From a virus: DNA of 64,000 nt. Each line of letters starts with the position of its first letter. Position 1 is the first letter of the stretch. Made by a program: the position numbers and the translations under genes. Location: IMG/VR virus record IMGVR_UViG_3300006925_000008, positions 33,369 through 97,368 of that record; one strand, 5' to 3'. Shown here piece after piece: positions 38,591 to 47,257 of the stretch. The notes beneath the pieces were generated by a model. That model did no database searches. It saw only the letters and a list, made by a program, of their open reading frames with translations, and was not told where the DNA came from.

Positions 38591-40481
38591 TGAATATCAC
38601 CTTTACTTCTTGGACCGCTTCATGAGGGACATTGAATGATTTAGCAATATCCCGCCAGTCACCACGGCTGTGAATAATTGCAGTAATGTCGCTTGATGTC
38701 TTTTTCAAGCGGCCTGCTACAATTGAAATATCGACGGGAGACTCCGGGTTCATTGGTGTCGCACTTATGGTCAATTCGGACTTTGCTATATCAATTTGAA
38801 CCTGTTCTAGGTATTGTTCGATTTGCTGTTTTTCGCCGTCAGACTTGCCAAAGATGCCACCGGGAAATCTGTTCCCGTATAAGCGTCCTAATGCGCCTCC
38901 AAGTGAATCCATAACGCCTCGCCGTGTCGAGGGAGGAGATGCCGCCCCTAAAGCATTGTTCATGCCGAGCGAGGGAGGGGGTGCGATTTGAGTATCAACT
39001 TTTGGAGGAGGGGGAGCCACCGCACCAGCACCTAAGCCGGGGGGTGACGAAAGGACATCTGTTGGAGGAGGTGCAACAGTTGGGGGACCCGAATGCATTG
39101 TCATTCCACCGTGTTTAGTATCCATGCCGGGGGCTGTCACTTTACTAGGGGTAGCCTGTTGAGGGGTGTCAGAATCAGGGGCAGGAGGGGGGGGTGATGC
39201 TGACAAAGGTTGTTGAGGCATTGGCATGTGCGTTCCTTGAGCAACCCAATTTGGGGCTACGCCTCCACTGTTGGCCAATGTCGCATGAGCCAATGCAGTA
39301 TTCCAACGCTGTCTAAAGTTGCCTTCTTTTCTAGTCCCTGCGTGAGCGGTTTGCCAAACACCTCTAGCCTGTTCCTCGGTCAACCCCTGAAGGGCCATTA
39401 GGTCCTTTACGCCCGCTTCCATACCTCCGCCCGCTTGTGAATGACCGTTCTTACCGCCAATGTGGAGATTTTTATGCCAGCCTTTTTCCTGTAATTCAGG
39501 ATGCGTCCAGCCCGACAAATCAGTGCCTAATGGCATTTGGGCTAATTCGCTACTGACTGTTGGGTCGCCCATCGAATCAGTTTGCATTTCATTAGGAATG
39601 TTTTGATTTTCAGGAGTAAACATTGCGGCGTTATCAGCGTATTGCCCATATGACTCCTCAAAGGAACGGTGATGAATACCACCAGTTACTTTCTTGAATG
39701 TTTTATTTTGCATCAATGCCTGATGTGCGGCTTGAGCGGGGTCGGCCCCAGTTTGTTGAGCCGTTGCCTGTGCCTCTTTGACAGTGTTCCATAATTCAAC
39801 CAATGCTCGCCTGTCCGGTATTCTGATCGTGTTCCTATGAACCAAACCGGGGTGAATTGTATCATTAGTCTTTTTTCTGTGCTGTGGGCCTCCTTGACCT
39901 CTCCTCTCCTCCAATGCTTCTGAATAAGGTCTAAGCCATCCCTCTCCTTGTAAATTGATTTCACTTTTGATATTAGTGACCAACTTTCTTGTTTGAGGGT
40001 CCCAAGGGTCAATAAATCGACCATTGCTGTTCCTTTTTACATCCTTCATTGACAATGCATGAGGCTTATGTCCCCATTGCCCATCGACTTGGTAATCCTT
40101 GCCCATCACATTTGAAAAGGGTTTATTCATTGCATGTATGCCTCTCGACGCATTGATTACATTCTGTCTTTCAACTAAACTGTTAATCAAGGGTGCGCCC
40201 GCTAAAGCCGCCCTTCTAAAGGCCTCCATGTATTTGGGGTTGCTCGGACCCTCGTGGTATATGCGTGCGGTTTCTTCATCAATCAACCCTTTGCGATATG
40301 CCTCGTGTGCGGCATCACCTTCAACACCAGTGATTTCTGAATGCTGGATGTCGTGATGTGAATTGGCTAAAGCCGCCGTTGTCAGTTGGGGGTTATCCGT
40401 TTGTAATGCCGCATTGATGAAATCCCAAAGGTCGTGGACTCCTTCACCTTTGATGATCAAGAATCTATCGAGGTGCAACAT
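38583..40481 (-). CDS. Head-region protein with RFLIIKGEG leader (632 aa)
   Basis: Residues 5-13 (DRFLIIKGE) match the hydrophobic-Lys leader. The body has helical segments (EAYRKGLIDEETARIYHEGP), a Pro/Ala-rich linker (about 415-495), then a C-terminal domain with a helix-turn-helix-like segment DWRDIAKSFNVPHEAVQEVK. It might bind DNA. It overlaps the 343-aa gene by 8 nt. Function unknown. Confidence 0.68.
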   Translation of the reverse strand: MLHLDRFLIIKGEGVHDLWDFINAALQTDNPQLTTAALANSHHDIQHSEITGVEGDAAHEAYRKGLIDEETARIYHEGPSNPKYMEAFRRAALAGAPLINSLVERQNVINASRGIHAMNKPFSNVMGKDYQVDGQWGHKPHALSMKDVKRNSNGRFIDPWDPQTRKLVTNIKSEINLQGEGWLRPYSEALEERRGQGGPQHRKKTNDTIHPGLVHRNTIRIPDRRALVELWNTVKEAQATAQQTGADPAQAAHQALMQNKTFKKVTGGIHHRSFEESYGQYADNAAMFTPENQNIPNEMQTDSMGDPTVSSELAQMPLGTDLSGWTHPELQEKGWHKNLHIGGKNGHSQAGGGMEAGVKDLMALQGLTEEQARGVWQTAHAGTRKEGNFRQRWNTALAHATLANSGGVAPNWVAQGTHMPMPQQPLSASPPPPAPDSDTPQQATPSKVTAPGMDTKHGGMTMHSGPPTVAPPPTDVLSSPPGLGAGAVAPPPPKVDTQIAPPPSLGMNNALGAASPPSTRRGVMDSLGGALGRLYGNRFPGGIFGKSDGEKQQIEQYLEQVQIDIAKSELTISATPMNPESPVDISIVAGRLKKTSSDITAIIHSRGDWRDIAKSFNVPHEAVQEVKVIFNE

Positions 40482-40487
40482 TGATAA

Positions 40488-41798
40488 TCACCGCTTACTA
40501 ACAATGTGTTCAACCAGTGAAGTATCATCAAACATTCTGTAAGCCTCTTTATCCTCATCAAGTGTCGTCATTCCTTGGGGGGCGGAGGCTTTGTCCTTGC
40601 CCGCTTGGTTTCCAATTTTGGCTTCTTGACCGTGTTCAGGAGTTGACTTTTTCATCCTATTGAGTTTGTTTAGCATCTGTTCGATTTTACGGAGGAGGGA
40701 TTTGACCTCGGCACGGTTCAATGATGCGAGACCGCCGCCCGACTTTGCTAGAGAAGGCAATGCGTCTGATGTCCCTAATGGGTCTCCAACTCCTCCGGGG
40801 CTAATGCGCTCCCTTCTTGATGCTGATGCTGATGTGGGGTTTGTCCCCATTTTGGGACTAGAAGGCATTTTTGTTGAGGTTCCTTTGGTTCCTCCAATTG
40901 TTCCCCCTCGTCCACCTGATGCTGAAGTATCATAGTGGTGAGACATCCCACGAGGCATTGCCCCTTGCTTTCTTCGCTCACGCTCATATGCCTTTTTCCT
41001 CTCCCATGCAACAGGGTCTCGGAGTCGGAGAGGGATACCCTCCGCTCTAGTAGCACCAAGCATTCTCAACGGCAGGCTCTTTGTATTCGGATTGAACGCT
41101 TGACGCTTTGAATATCGGTTGAGGTTTCTTTCTGCTGAAGCGGCACGCCTTTTCGTAGCGGATTTGATTTCACGACCACCACGGGCTGTTTTCTTGCCTT
41201 TTCCTTTTCGTTTCTTCTCACGCTTGCGCTTGAGTTTTCCTTTACGCTCGTCTTCATGAGACTCGTCGTCCTCTTCGTATTTGCGACCTTTGTATCTTCG
41301 CTTTGCTTTTTGAAGGACATCAGTCATTGAAAATGGGACATACCCAATGTGAAGTGCTATTGATTTACCTATGTCGGATTGATATGAGATTTGGCCTGTT
41401 GGACTTCTGATCGGACCAACATTCGCACCAACTGCTTGAGATATACCTCGGCCCGCTAAACCCATGTCAACGCCCAAAGCACTTTCTAGTAATTCGCTTG
41501 AACCTTCACCTTGAGGACTTCTTGAAATCTCCTCATCAATTTTAGCAGGCTTCATTGAGATATGCGGCAATGCTGGTTCTAATTCAGCCAATGCACGCTT
41601 TCGTCTTTTCTTAGCATCGGCTTGGTCCGTGCTTTCATAGTCTTCAGGACTTTGACGGCTATGGTGCGACAACCCCTCATTGTCCTCATTTGGATTGACA
41701 TCGTAGTCGCCCAGCATCTCCCTTGGGTTATGACCTCCGGTAAACTCTTGGGTTCTAGGTGTCCAAAGAGCAGGGTCACGAGGGTTAGACATTACCAC
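40488..41798 (-). CDS. Strongly basic protein, possible DNA-condensing head protein (436 aa)
   Basis: GTG start at 41798 chosen because AGGAGG lies seven bases upstream; ATG 41792 is possible. Residues about 165-245 are packed with Lys/Arg (KRRYKGRKYEEDDE then GKLKRKREKKRKGKGKK), fit for nucleic-acid binding, after a TDVLQKAK motif. The rest is Ser/Gly/Thr-rich and disordered. Position among internal head candidates suggests a packaged DNA-binding protein. Confidence 0.68.
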   Translation of the reverse strand: MVMSNPRDPALWTPRTQEFTGGHNPREMLGDYDVNPNEDNEGLSHHSRQSPEDYESTDQADAKKRRKRALAELEPALPHISMKPAKIDEEISRSPQGEGSSELLESALGVDMGLAGRGISQAVGANVGPIRSPTGQISYQSDIGKSIALHIGYVPFSMTDVLQKAKRRYKGRKYEEDDESHEDERKGKLKRKREKKRKGKGKKTARGGREIKSATKRRAASAERNLNRYSKRQAFNPNTKSLPLRMLGATRAEGIPLRLRDPVAWERKKAYERERRKQGAMPRGMSHHYDTSASGGRGGTIGGTKGTSTKMPSSPKMGTNPTSASASRRERISPGGVGDPLGTSDALPSLAKSGGGLASLNRAEVKSLLRKIEQMLNKLNRMKKSTPEHGQEAKIGNQAGKDKASAPQGMTTLDEDKEAYRMFDDTSLVEHIVSKR

Positions 41799-42204
41799 GG
41801 GCTTCCCTCCTCATTGTGTTGTAATAATTCTGAACCTTTACTGGCAGGGATAGATACCAGTGTGCTAAAGAAGGTGTTCTAGCGTATGACTTCGCCATGG
41901 TGATCATCGATTGCTTCAAGCAATTTAGCACCTTGACGGCTTCGGTGAAAGGGATTTTAGGACCGCCGGTCTCCATCAAATCGACAAAGAGCATACGGAC
42001 TTGTAACAAATCACCATAAATGGTCATTGCTACATCCTCCTGTCCTTCAATATCAAAAGAATCCATTGCTTCATTCCATTCTTTAACCACGAAGTCCAAT
42101 GCATTCAAAAAACAAACCGCATCAGTTGGATTATCAACAATACCCTCGTGCAAGATGTCCTCAAGGTCTGTATCCTTAAGCATCAACTCGTGTATTGTCT
42201 TCAT
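41785..42204 (-). CDS. Helical protein with LMLKD leader (139 aa)
   Basis: ATG 42204 chosen with AAGGAG nine bases upstream. Starts MKTIHELMLKDTDLEDILHE (hydrophobic-Lys leader), then an all-helical body (LNALDFVVKEWNEAMDSFD; AVKVLNCLKQSMITMAKSYA). Overlaps the next gene. No family recognised; could be a small structural or chaperone-like protein. Confidence 0.68.
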   Translation of the reverse strand: MKTIHELMLKDTDLEDILHEGIVDNPTDAVCFLNALDFVVKEWNEAMDSFDIEGQEDVAMTIYGDLLQVRMLFVDLMETGGPKIPFTEAVKVLNCLKQSMITMAKSYARTPSLAHWYLSLPVKVQNYYNTMRREARGNV

Positions 42205-42221
42205 GTTAAACAACTCCTTTT

Positions 42222-42524
42222 TCAGCGGCATCCGGGTAACTCTTTTGCACAGTTACCATTCTTAGGACCATCAGGGGCATAATATGGATGTTCCGGTGTT
42301 TTCTGTCCACCACATGCTTCACATGTATCGTCATCAGGGTTGAAATCAGACTTGACAATACTCCACCCGATTGTAAACGCTTTACTAATTGTTTCAACCG
42401 TAGCATTGCCGGGTGCATGGTCAGCACACGGGCCACAGCATCTCATCTCCGTTTCTTCATTTTGAACGGTATGCGTTGCCTCACCCGTGCAATCCTTATC
42501 TTTTCCCGATTCACACCTAGCCAT
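42222..42524 (-). CDS. Cys-rich protein with internal tag (100 aa)
   Basis: ATG 42524 follows GGTGAT by five bases. Two Cys clusters (RCESGKDKDC, RCCGPCADH and CEACGG) suggest zinc binding. Between them lies KAFTIGWSIVKSDF, which fits the AFxxxWxLLK tag. The next upstream gene (63 aa) carries a related C-terminal copy, so the two may be duplicated modules. Function unknown. Confidence 0.7.
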   Translation of the reverse strand: MARCESGKDKDCTGEATHTVQNEETEMRCCGPCADHAPGNATVETISKAFTIGWSIVKSDFNPDDDTCEACGGQKTPEHPYYAPDGPKNGNCAKELPGCR

Positions 42525-42529
42525 TTTAA

Positions 42530-42721
42530 TCACCAAATTGAAATCTCCCACGCTGTATCAAAAGCCTTCTTCAAATCCGCTGGATGTTTACCTTCTTTTT
42601 TGAGGTCTTTGTAGCAAGCACACATAGGTTCTTTCTGTGAACATTTCATATTGCCCTTCTTCATGCAAGCGCATGGTTTACTCTTTGTTGCACCACAGCA
42701 ACAACCATCATTATCAGCCAT
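42530..42721 (-). CDS. Small Cys-rich protein with C-terminal tag (63 aa)
   Basis: About nine Cys in the first 40 residues (DGCCCGATKSKPCAC then MCACY) suggest a metal cluster. The last 12 residues KAFDTAWEISIW match the first half of the AFDxAW tag but lack the LLK core. It directly precedes the 100-aa Cys protein. A C-terminal position is unusual for this motif here. Confidence 0.7.
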   Translation of the reverse strand: MADNDGCCCGATKSKPCACMKKGNMKCSQKEPMCACYKDLKKEGKHPADLKKAFDTAWEISIW

Positions 42722-43427
42722 CTTCTAAAACCCCCGCTTCAGCCAAAGACTGTCTCAATTCACGCCATTCGGCGGGAGACTTTTCAGCAAAGTGAGCCTG
42801 TATTACTGTGAGGACAGACATCGAATGACCCTGTTCAATGGTTTCAGCCTTGTCCATCCACTTAGCCAAATCAGTCAGGGTCTCCCTAACTTCTTTATGC
42901 ATTTTGATTGCGATTTGTAAATCAGCCGCTGTCGCCTGTTCCTCTTCATCCCTCATTGCATTCTCAACATGATCGAGATGTAAAGACAAAAGCCGGTCCA
43001 TGCGGTTCATGTTATTTTCAACACGCTTCAATGAATCTGTTACTGATGACATTGCCGATGGTAACACCTCAATCTCGACTTGTTTTTGAACAAGAGGTTT
43101 CGTGTGCTTCTCCATGTGGTCAAAAAGAGTCCCCTCTTCAATACCTAATTCAACTGCAAAGTCTTCGACAGTCGCTCGGCCTTCAAGAATTGCTTCTTCT
43201 ATTACCGCCCTGTCACCGTTGGTGCATACTGGGCAATCTGAATTACTGTTGTTATGATACTCGCCGGAATGCCGCCTCATGTGGCGGTGTGCGGTTCCTT
43301 CAGCCCAGCCTTGGTCTTTATCGAGAGTCTTGACATCCAACATTCCGACTCGGATTTGATGTTCAAAGTCATCCCTTTCAGGGTGCTGACAAAAGTGGCA
43401 ATTCGCCCTTGTCTTACGCCCCGCCAT
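42714..43427 (-). CDS. Duplicated zinc/helix DNA-binding-like protein, possible small terminase (237 aa)
   Basis: Two similar units: CHFCQHPERDDFEHQIRVG...HRHMRRH and CPVCTNGDRAVIEEAILEG...LFDHMEKH. Each has a CxxC start, a helix with an acidic patch, a helix-turn-helix-like step and a final HxxxH. Such repeats are seen in phage DNA-recognition proteins. The C-terminal half is coiled-coil (VTDSLKRVENNMNRMDRL). It could be the small terminase, although the large subunit lies 8 kb downstream in the same unit. Confidence 0.62.
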   Translation of the reverse strand: MAGRKTRANCHFCQHPERDDFEHQIRVGMLDVKTLDKDQGWAEGTAHRHMRRHSGEYHNNSNSDCPVCTNGDRAVIEEAILEGRATVEDFAVELGIEEGTLFDHMEKHTKPLVQKQVEIEVLPSAMSSVTDSLKRVENNMNRMDRLLSLHLDHVENAMRDEEEQATAADLQIAIKMHKEVRETLTDLAKWMDKAETIEQGHSMSVLTVIQAHFAEKSPAEWRELRQSLAEAGVLEDG

Positions 43428-43448
43428 GTATGGCCCATGTCAAGTGCC

Positions 43449-43628
43449 TCAATTAGCCTTTTCATTCAACTTACCATGAATTGTGCAATATCCTTCGTAT
43501 TTAGGAGATGCCAAACGCTTACACGGGTTCCCCGTTTTTGTCAATGCCTTACACTTCATTGAAGTGTCTTCCTTCGGCTTCTCTTGAACGGGCGGAGCCT
43601 CGATTATTGCTTCTCGATACTCCATCAT
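43449..43628 (-). CDS. Small Cys/His protein (59 aa)
   Basis: Start at the first of two ATGs near 43628 (MMEYREAII), clear of the upstream stop. The C-terminal CKALTKTGNPCKRLASPKYE followed by GYCTIHGK is a short C-x8-C-x10-C-x2-H motif seen in many small phage proteins. Probably a zinc-binding protein. Function unknown. Confidence 0.65.
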   Translation of the reverse strand: MMEYREAIIEAPPVQEKPKEDTSMKCKALTKTGNPCKRLASPKYEGYCTIHGKLNEKAN

Positions 43629-43647
43629 TGGCGACAGGCGATACCTG

Positions 43648-43920
43648 TCAATACCGAAAGGATGCGAATTGTTTGATCGCAACCGACATGGTGAAAATAA
43701 GGCCAAAGAATCCAAGCATCATTTGGGTGGCTGTCAAGTCCTGACCCCGCCAAATCAATGTCACCAAAGAGAATAACAGGAACGCAATTATGAATATCAT
43801 TGTCGCACTTTCGACTAGCATTTTATTTGGAGATACGAAAGCGTCAAGCGTATTTGCCCAACTCACCGTATTCATGTGTTCGTCCTGTAACTGCGTTTCC
43901 GACTTTTTTCCTTCATTCAT
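43648..43920 (-). CDS. Small membrane protein with two TM helices (90 aa)
   Basis: Segments ATMIFIIAFLLFSLVTLIW and TQMMLGFFGLIFTMSVAI are two hydrophobic helices with a short polar turn, preceded by a polar N-terminus. It could be a holin-like or membrane-anchor protein. It belongs to the membrane-rich cluster that also holds the GTPase. No lysis enzyme is visible nearby. Confidence 0.68.
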   Translation of the reverse strand: MNEGKKSETQLQDEHMNTVSWANTLDAFVSPNKMLVESATMIFIIAFLLFSLVTLIWRGQDLTATQMMLGFFGLIFTMSVAIKQFASFRY

Positions 43921-43930
43921 TTAATTCACC

Positions 43931-44572
43931 TCAAAGGCCCATAGGGGACATTACCGCCCCTGCTTTTGCCACATTGCCCATGGCATTACCCATGCCGCCT
44001 TGTTGTTGCATTTGGTTGCCTAGCATACCGCCGAGTAAACTGCCAAAGAATCCGGGTTGTTGTTGGTTCATAGCCATTGGATTATGAGCCATTAGGAACA
44101 TCTGTTGTTGTTGCATTCTTTGCTGGATTCCCATGTTGATGTTGTTTTGCACTTGTTGTAGTGTGAGTTGTAAGTTTTCAGGGGACATTGTTGCCAAGGT
44201 TGCTGGCATTGAAGAAGTATCGATAACAAAGTTTTCTTCAGCGTCTTGCTTAAACTTCACAGACTGGAAAAACTCTTTGACGGCCAAAGTAACAACTCCA
44301 CCCATCAACTCGATCAGCATTGCGAAGTTTTGCGAGACAATGAAATCAGACACGGGGTCATTGAAATCAAGAAGGCGAGCGGTTGCAGTAATGGGGTCAT
44401 TAGCCATTTGTTGCATCATTGGATTTTGAGCCTGTTGACCCATCATCATAGCACCCATACCTCCTTGATTCATTCCGTTCATTCCGTTCATTCCTCCTGC
44501 ATTGGGTTGCCCAAAAGAGGGGGTCCCAAATTGAGAGGTTGGTGTTGCACTATCTTTTGAAAACCAGCCCAT
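43931..44572 (-). CDS. Gln/Met/Asn-rich protein (213 aa)
   Basis: Starts with MGWFSKDSATP, then Met/Asn/Gly repeats (NGMNGMNQGGMGAMMMG). A compact central helical part follows (VSDFIVSQNFAMLIELMGGV), then a Gln/Met-rich tail. The low-complexity repeats are encoded by short tandem repeats near 44475-44500. Function unknown; it travels with the GTPase and membrane genes. Confidence 0.66.
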   Translation of the reverse strand: MGWFSKDSATPTSQFGTPSFGQPNAGGMNGMNGMNQGGMGAMMMGQQAQNPMMQQMANDPITATARLLDFNDPVSDFIVSQNFAMLIELMGGVVTLAVKEFFQSVKFKQDAEENFVIDTSSMPATLATMSPENLQLTLQQVQNNINMGIQQRMQQQQMFLMAHNPMAMNQQQPGFFGSLLGGMLGNQMQQQGGMGNAMGNVAKAGAVMSPMGL

Positions 44573-44576
44573 TGTT

Positions 44577-45533
44577 TCATTCTCCTGTTATCGGTTGTAG
44601 CGTTGCCGCCTGTGGTGATGGCACAGCAACCTGATTCATCATACTTGCGCTACCTGCTACTCCGAGATATTGATTTTGCATTTGCTGGCTTTCTAACTGC
44701 AATGCACGAAGGTCGAATGTGACCATGACTATATCCGCCACGCCACTTATTGGATTTGGATGCTGGACCATGGTTATGCCTTTGCTATGTGCGGCATCAC
44801 GGTGAATCATTTCAAAAAAAGGCTCATACTTCTGAAGAGACTCCAATGTTGATCGGTTTTGTTTTTTACCTTGCATACCCTTCATCATTGCCCCAACTCC
44901 GGGTATTTTTTGAAATCTAGTCCCTTTGCTGACCTTTTTCCCAAAACCTTCGCTTTCTAATTCATGTTCCTGCGTGAGAGAGGTGAGGGTGTGCTTAATG
45001 TGAAGGTGAGCGGGACAAAGCGTGCTATTCATTTCATCTCCGTGGTCGCCGTGGGTTCTAGCATGTGGCTTCTTTGCCTGTCCAGTGTCCTCGTCAAACC
45101 AATAAATATCCGCCAAAGATAAGCCCACTCGCTCATCAACAATGTGTGCATAGGCGTTATCCCCTTCTAGGAACCTTCTGACATCAACCCCACAACACGC
45201 ACACTCATATGCGGCATTGTAACGATATATTTTGAAAAGTCCAAGATTGTAATTAGGCGGGCGTAACGCTTTACGAAGCATTTTGATATTCTTTTTACGA
45301 GCCTTTTTGGGGTTTTTAGGATTCTGTTTTAATTGAATCTCAACAGTTGGGATTAGCATCTCTTGTTTGTCATCAACTCCGCCGGATGAGCCGGAAGAGG
45401 CCATTTCAGCCCTTTGCTGTGCCTTGATTAAATCAAAACTGATACCGCTTTGGGCCGACAAAACACGCAACTGTTCGTCATTCAATGAAGTAAGCGAGGG
45501 GGTTCCTCCCCCCATAAACGGCATCCACGCCAT
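44577..45533 (-). CDS. Cys/His protein with LIKA leader (318 aa)
   Basis: The N-terminus contains SGISFDLIKAQQRAEM (LIKA motif at about residues 34-37). A basic helical segment follows (KKARKKNIKMLRKAL), then ECACCGVDVRRFLEG and a later TLCPAHLHIKH that may form a split zinc site. The C-terminus is Gln/Ala-rich. It lies directly downstream of the GTPase gene and may be functionally linked. Function unknown. Confidence 0.66.
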   Translation of the reverse strand: MAWMPFMGGGTPSLTSLNDEQLRVLSAQSGISFDLIKAQQRAEMASSGSSGGVDDKQEMLIPTVEIQLKQNPKNPKKARKKNIKMLRKALRPPNYNLGLFKIYRYNAAYECACCGVDVRRFLEGDNAYAHIVDERVGLSLADIYWFDEDTGQAKKPHARTHGDHGDEMNSTLCPAHLHIKHTLTSLTQEHELESEGFGKKVSKGTRFQKIPGVGAMMKGMQGKKQNRSTLESLQKYEPFFEMIHRDAAHSKGITMVQHPNPISGVADIVMVTFDLRALQLESQQMQNQYLGVAGSASMMNQVAVPSPQAATLQPITGE

Positions 45534-45574
45534 ATACCTGCCAGTCCTGACAGGCTGATAAGGGTGGCGGTAAT

Positions 45575-46306
45575 TTACATCCCTTCTATCAATTTAACCA
45601 AAACGCTTTCAACATTCAAACCATGTTGGGCTGAAATCGCTTCAACTTCAGCCCTTATCCCTGCTTTTCTTAGTCTCTTGAGTCCATCTCTAAAGGGATA
45701 TACAATAGGATGTTCTCGCTTCATGTTCATATCCCAAAGGGCTTTGGCGTTATGGTCATACCAAATGTCCATCTTGTTGATCAGAAGACAAAAAAGTTTA
45801 GGCTCATACTTGTTTGCTTTACGCTTCATCCGACGATTAAAGGTCGAAGGATACCGTTTTTTGAGCAAAGCATCCACTACATATTCAAAACCAGCGACGG
45901 CATCCATCCTGCATTGGAGATTTGTTAATACTCGATGATCAACCATGTAAATGACAACCTCAACCTTTCGACCTATCATGTCCTCAATCCAAAGGTTACG
46001 AAACTGGGCCTGACCGCCTATGTCATTGTTGACAACAGACTTCTTGTCTTTTTTCCATCGCAACAATTTTCTTTTTGCTTTTGGCATTCTGTATTTTTTT
46101 GTATCCGTTTCATAAGCGTGAGTCGTTCTAAACTCAAGAGGGATAGGGTCTATATCTCCGGGGACTGTCAAGTATTGGTCAAGAGTTGTTTTACCCGCCA
46201 TCGAAGGGCCATATATGCCAAAGCGGTAAGGTTTGAGTATTCGATATATCTGATGGGCGACTGTTATCGAACCTAGGATAAAATGTCCTGCGACAAGCGC
46301 ACTCAA
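45575..46306 (-). CDS. Arf/Ras-like small GTPase with N-terminal hydrophobic helix (243 aa)
   Basis: All main GTPase motifs are visible: P-loop GPSMAGKTT (33-41), switch II NDIGGQAQFRNLW (94-106, Arf-like DxGGQ), NKMD (177-180) and the SAQ loop (225-227). The first 25 residues are hydrophobic and may anchor it in membrane. TTG start at 46306 with GAGGGGG eight bases upstream. Insertions between switch I and II are basic (KKYRMPKAKRKLLRWKK). Neighbours are membrane proteins, suggesting a membrane-located switch. Such GTPases are unusual in tailed viruses. Confidence 0.85.
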   Translation of the reverse strand: MSALVAGHFILGSITVAHQIYRILKPYRFGIYGPSMAGKTTLDQYLTVPGDIDPIPLEFRTTHAYETDTKKYRMPKAKRKLLRWKKDKKSVVNNDIGGQAQFRNLWIEDMIGRKVEVVIYMVDHRVLTNLQCRMDAVAGFEYVVDALLKKRYPSTFNRRMKRKANKYEPKLFCLLINKMDIWYDHNAKALWDMNMKREHPIVYPFRDGLKRLRKAGIRAEVEAISAQHGLNVESVLVKLIEGM

Positions 46307-46319
46307 ATTGAGGTCCCCC

Positions 46320-46541
46320 TCATCGGTTGACTATGTAGTCCCAAACATCGGACGGAGTATATCCTAAAACATCCAAACCAAAAAGTAATGCGAAGGTGAG
46401 ACCAACCCCGGCAATCATCGCTATAATTGTTCTTACCCATCCTGCCATCCTCTCCATTTTTCGTTCATATGAGTTTTCAGCAAGAATCATAGACATCGCT
46501 TCCGCTTGTCTTTCCTGCTTGTTGGTGAACGGCCATACCAT
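46320..46541 (-). CDS. Small single-TM protein (73 aa)
   Basis: A polar N-terminus (MVWPFTNKQERQAEAMS) precedes a hydrophobic helix TIIAMIAGVGLTFALLFGLDVL and a short polar end. It lies immediately upstream of the GTPase and is presumably translated with it. Possible membrane partner or holin-like protein. Confidence 0.68.
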   Translation of the reverse strand: MVWPFTNKQERQAEAMSMILAENSYERKMERMAGWVRTIIAMIAGVGLTFALLFGLDVLGYTPSDVWDYIVNR

Positions 46542-46557
46542 GAATAGACCTCCTTAA

Positions 46558-47043
46558 TCAGTCATTTTCATTGTTTTCACTGGTTTCTTCATCAGTCGAT
46601 GAACCCTGCATCTGTTGCCATGGATAACCAAACACCTGCCCCTGTGACTGTTGCTGGTTGTTTTGATAGTAATTTTGTTTTTGGTTCCTGCGTTGCATTA
46701 AACGCATTTGGCTTCTTTGCCATTTGTCATAACGATGCTCTTGGGATAATTCCGCCCTGATCGCCAAAGAGTCTCGGATGCCACCCACATGAAACAAAAC
46801 CATTGCGGTGCATAAGAAACCGAATGCAATTAGTCCATATTGTAGTCCCATTTCACCGGGGGTCGCATTTGGTAAATACCACCCTAAATGAGAAACTGCA
46901 ACTGCGCTTCCTGTAAGCAATGCCTGCCATAGCAACATGGCTATCAGATTTACATCGATTCGTTGGTTGTCTTGCGCCCAAGGAGGAACCCCTCCGTTTG
47001 GCGAATGCGGTCCTTGTGGCCGAATTGGTCCATTTTGTTTCAT
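46558..47043 (-). CDS. Two-TM membrane protein (161 aa)
   Basis: Two hydrophobic helices, NLIAMLLWQALLTGSAVAV and LIAFGFLCTAMVLFHV, are followed by a long polar Gln/Asn-rich C-terminus (KQNYYQNNQQQSQGQ). Its ATG overlaps the stop of the ribbon-helix-helix gene (ATGA). It is the second gene of unit B, next to the GTPase module. Confidence 0.7.
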   Translation of the reverse strand: MKQNGPIRPQGPHSPNGGVPPWAQDNQRIDVNLIAMLLWQALLTGSAVAVSHLGWYLPNATPGEMGLQYGLIAFGFLCTAMVLFHVGGIRDSLAIRAELSQEHRYDKWQRSQMRLMQRRNQKQNYYQNNQQQSQGQVFGYPWQQMQGSSTDEETSENNEND

Positions 47044-47189
47044 TTTCCTTCACCCGATTTGGTTTTTTCGTTCTTGAAATACTGTTCAAGAACAAAATTG
47101 ATGAACGACGACTTAGATTCCCTGCCTCTTTCAGACTCCATTTTTACATACAAATGGTCCTGCATTACAACTGAAACATGTCGGCTCAT
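47040..47189 (-). CDS. Ribbon-helix-helix-like regulator (49 aa)
   Basis: Short frame starting MSRHVSVVMQDHLYVKM: a strand followed by two helices (ESKSSFINFVLEQYFK) and a basic tail, the layout of a CopG-like ribbon-helix-helix DNA-binding protein. It is the first gene of unit B and stands opposite the plus-strand gene at 47258, so it may autoregulate the divergent region. No ribosome site is clear; a weak CATAA box sits near -27. Confidence 0.62.
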   Translation of the reverse strand: MSRHVSVVMQDHLYVKMESERGRESKSSFINFVLEQYFKNEKTKSGEGK

Positions 47190-47257
47190 CGTATAATGCC
47201 AACCCTGACAGCCTTATGAGCATTATGATGAAGTAGTGAGACCGTTTGGGGTATATC

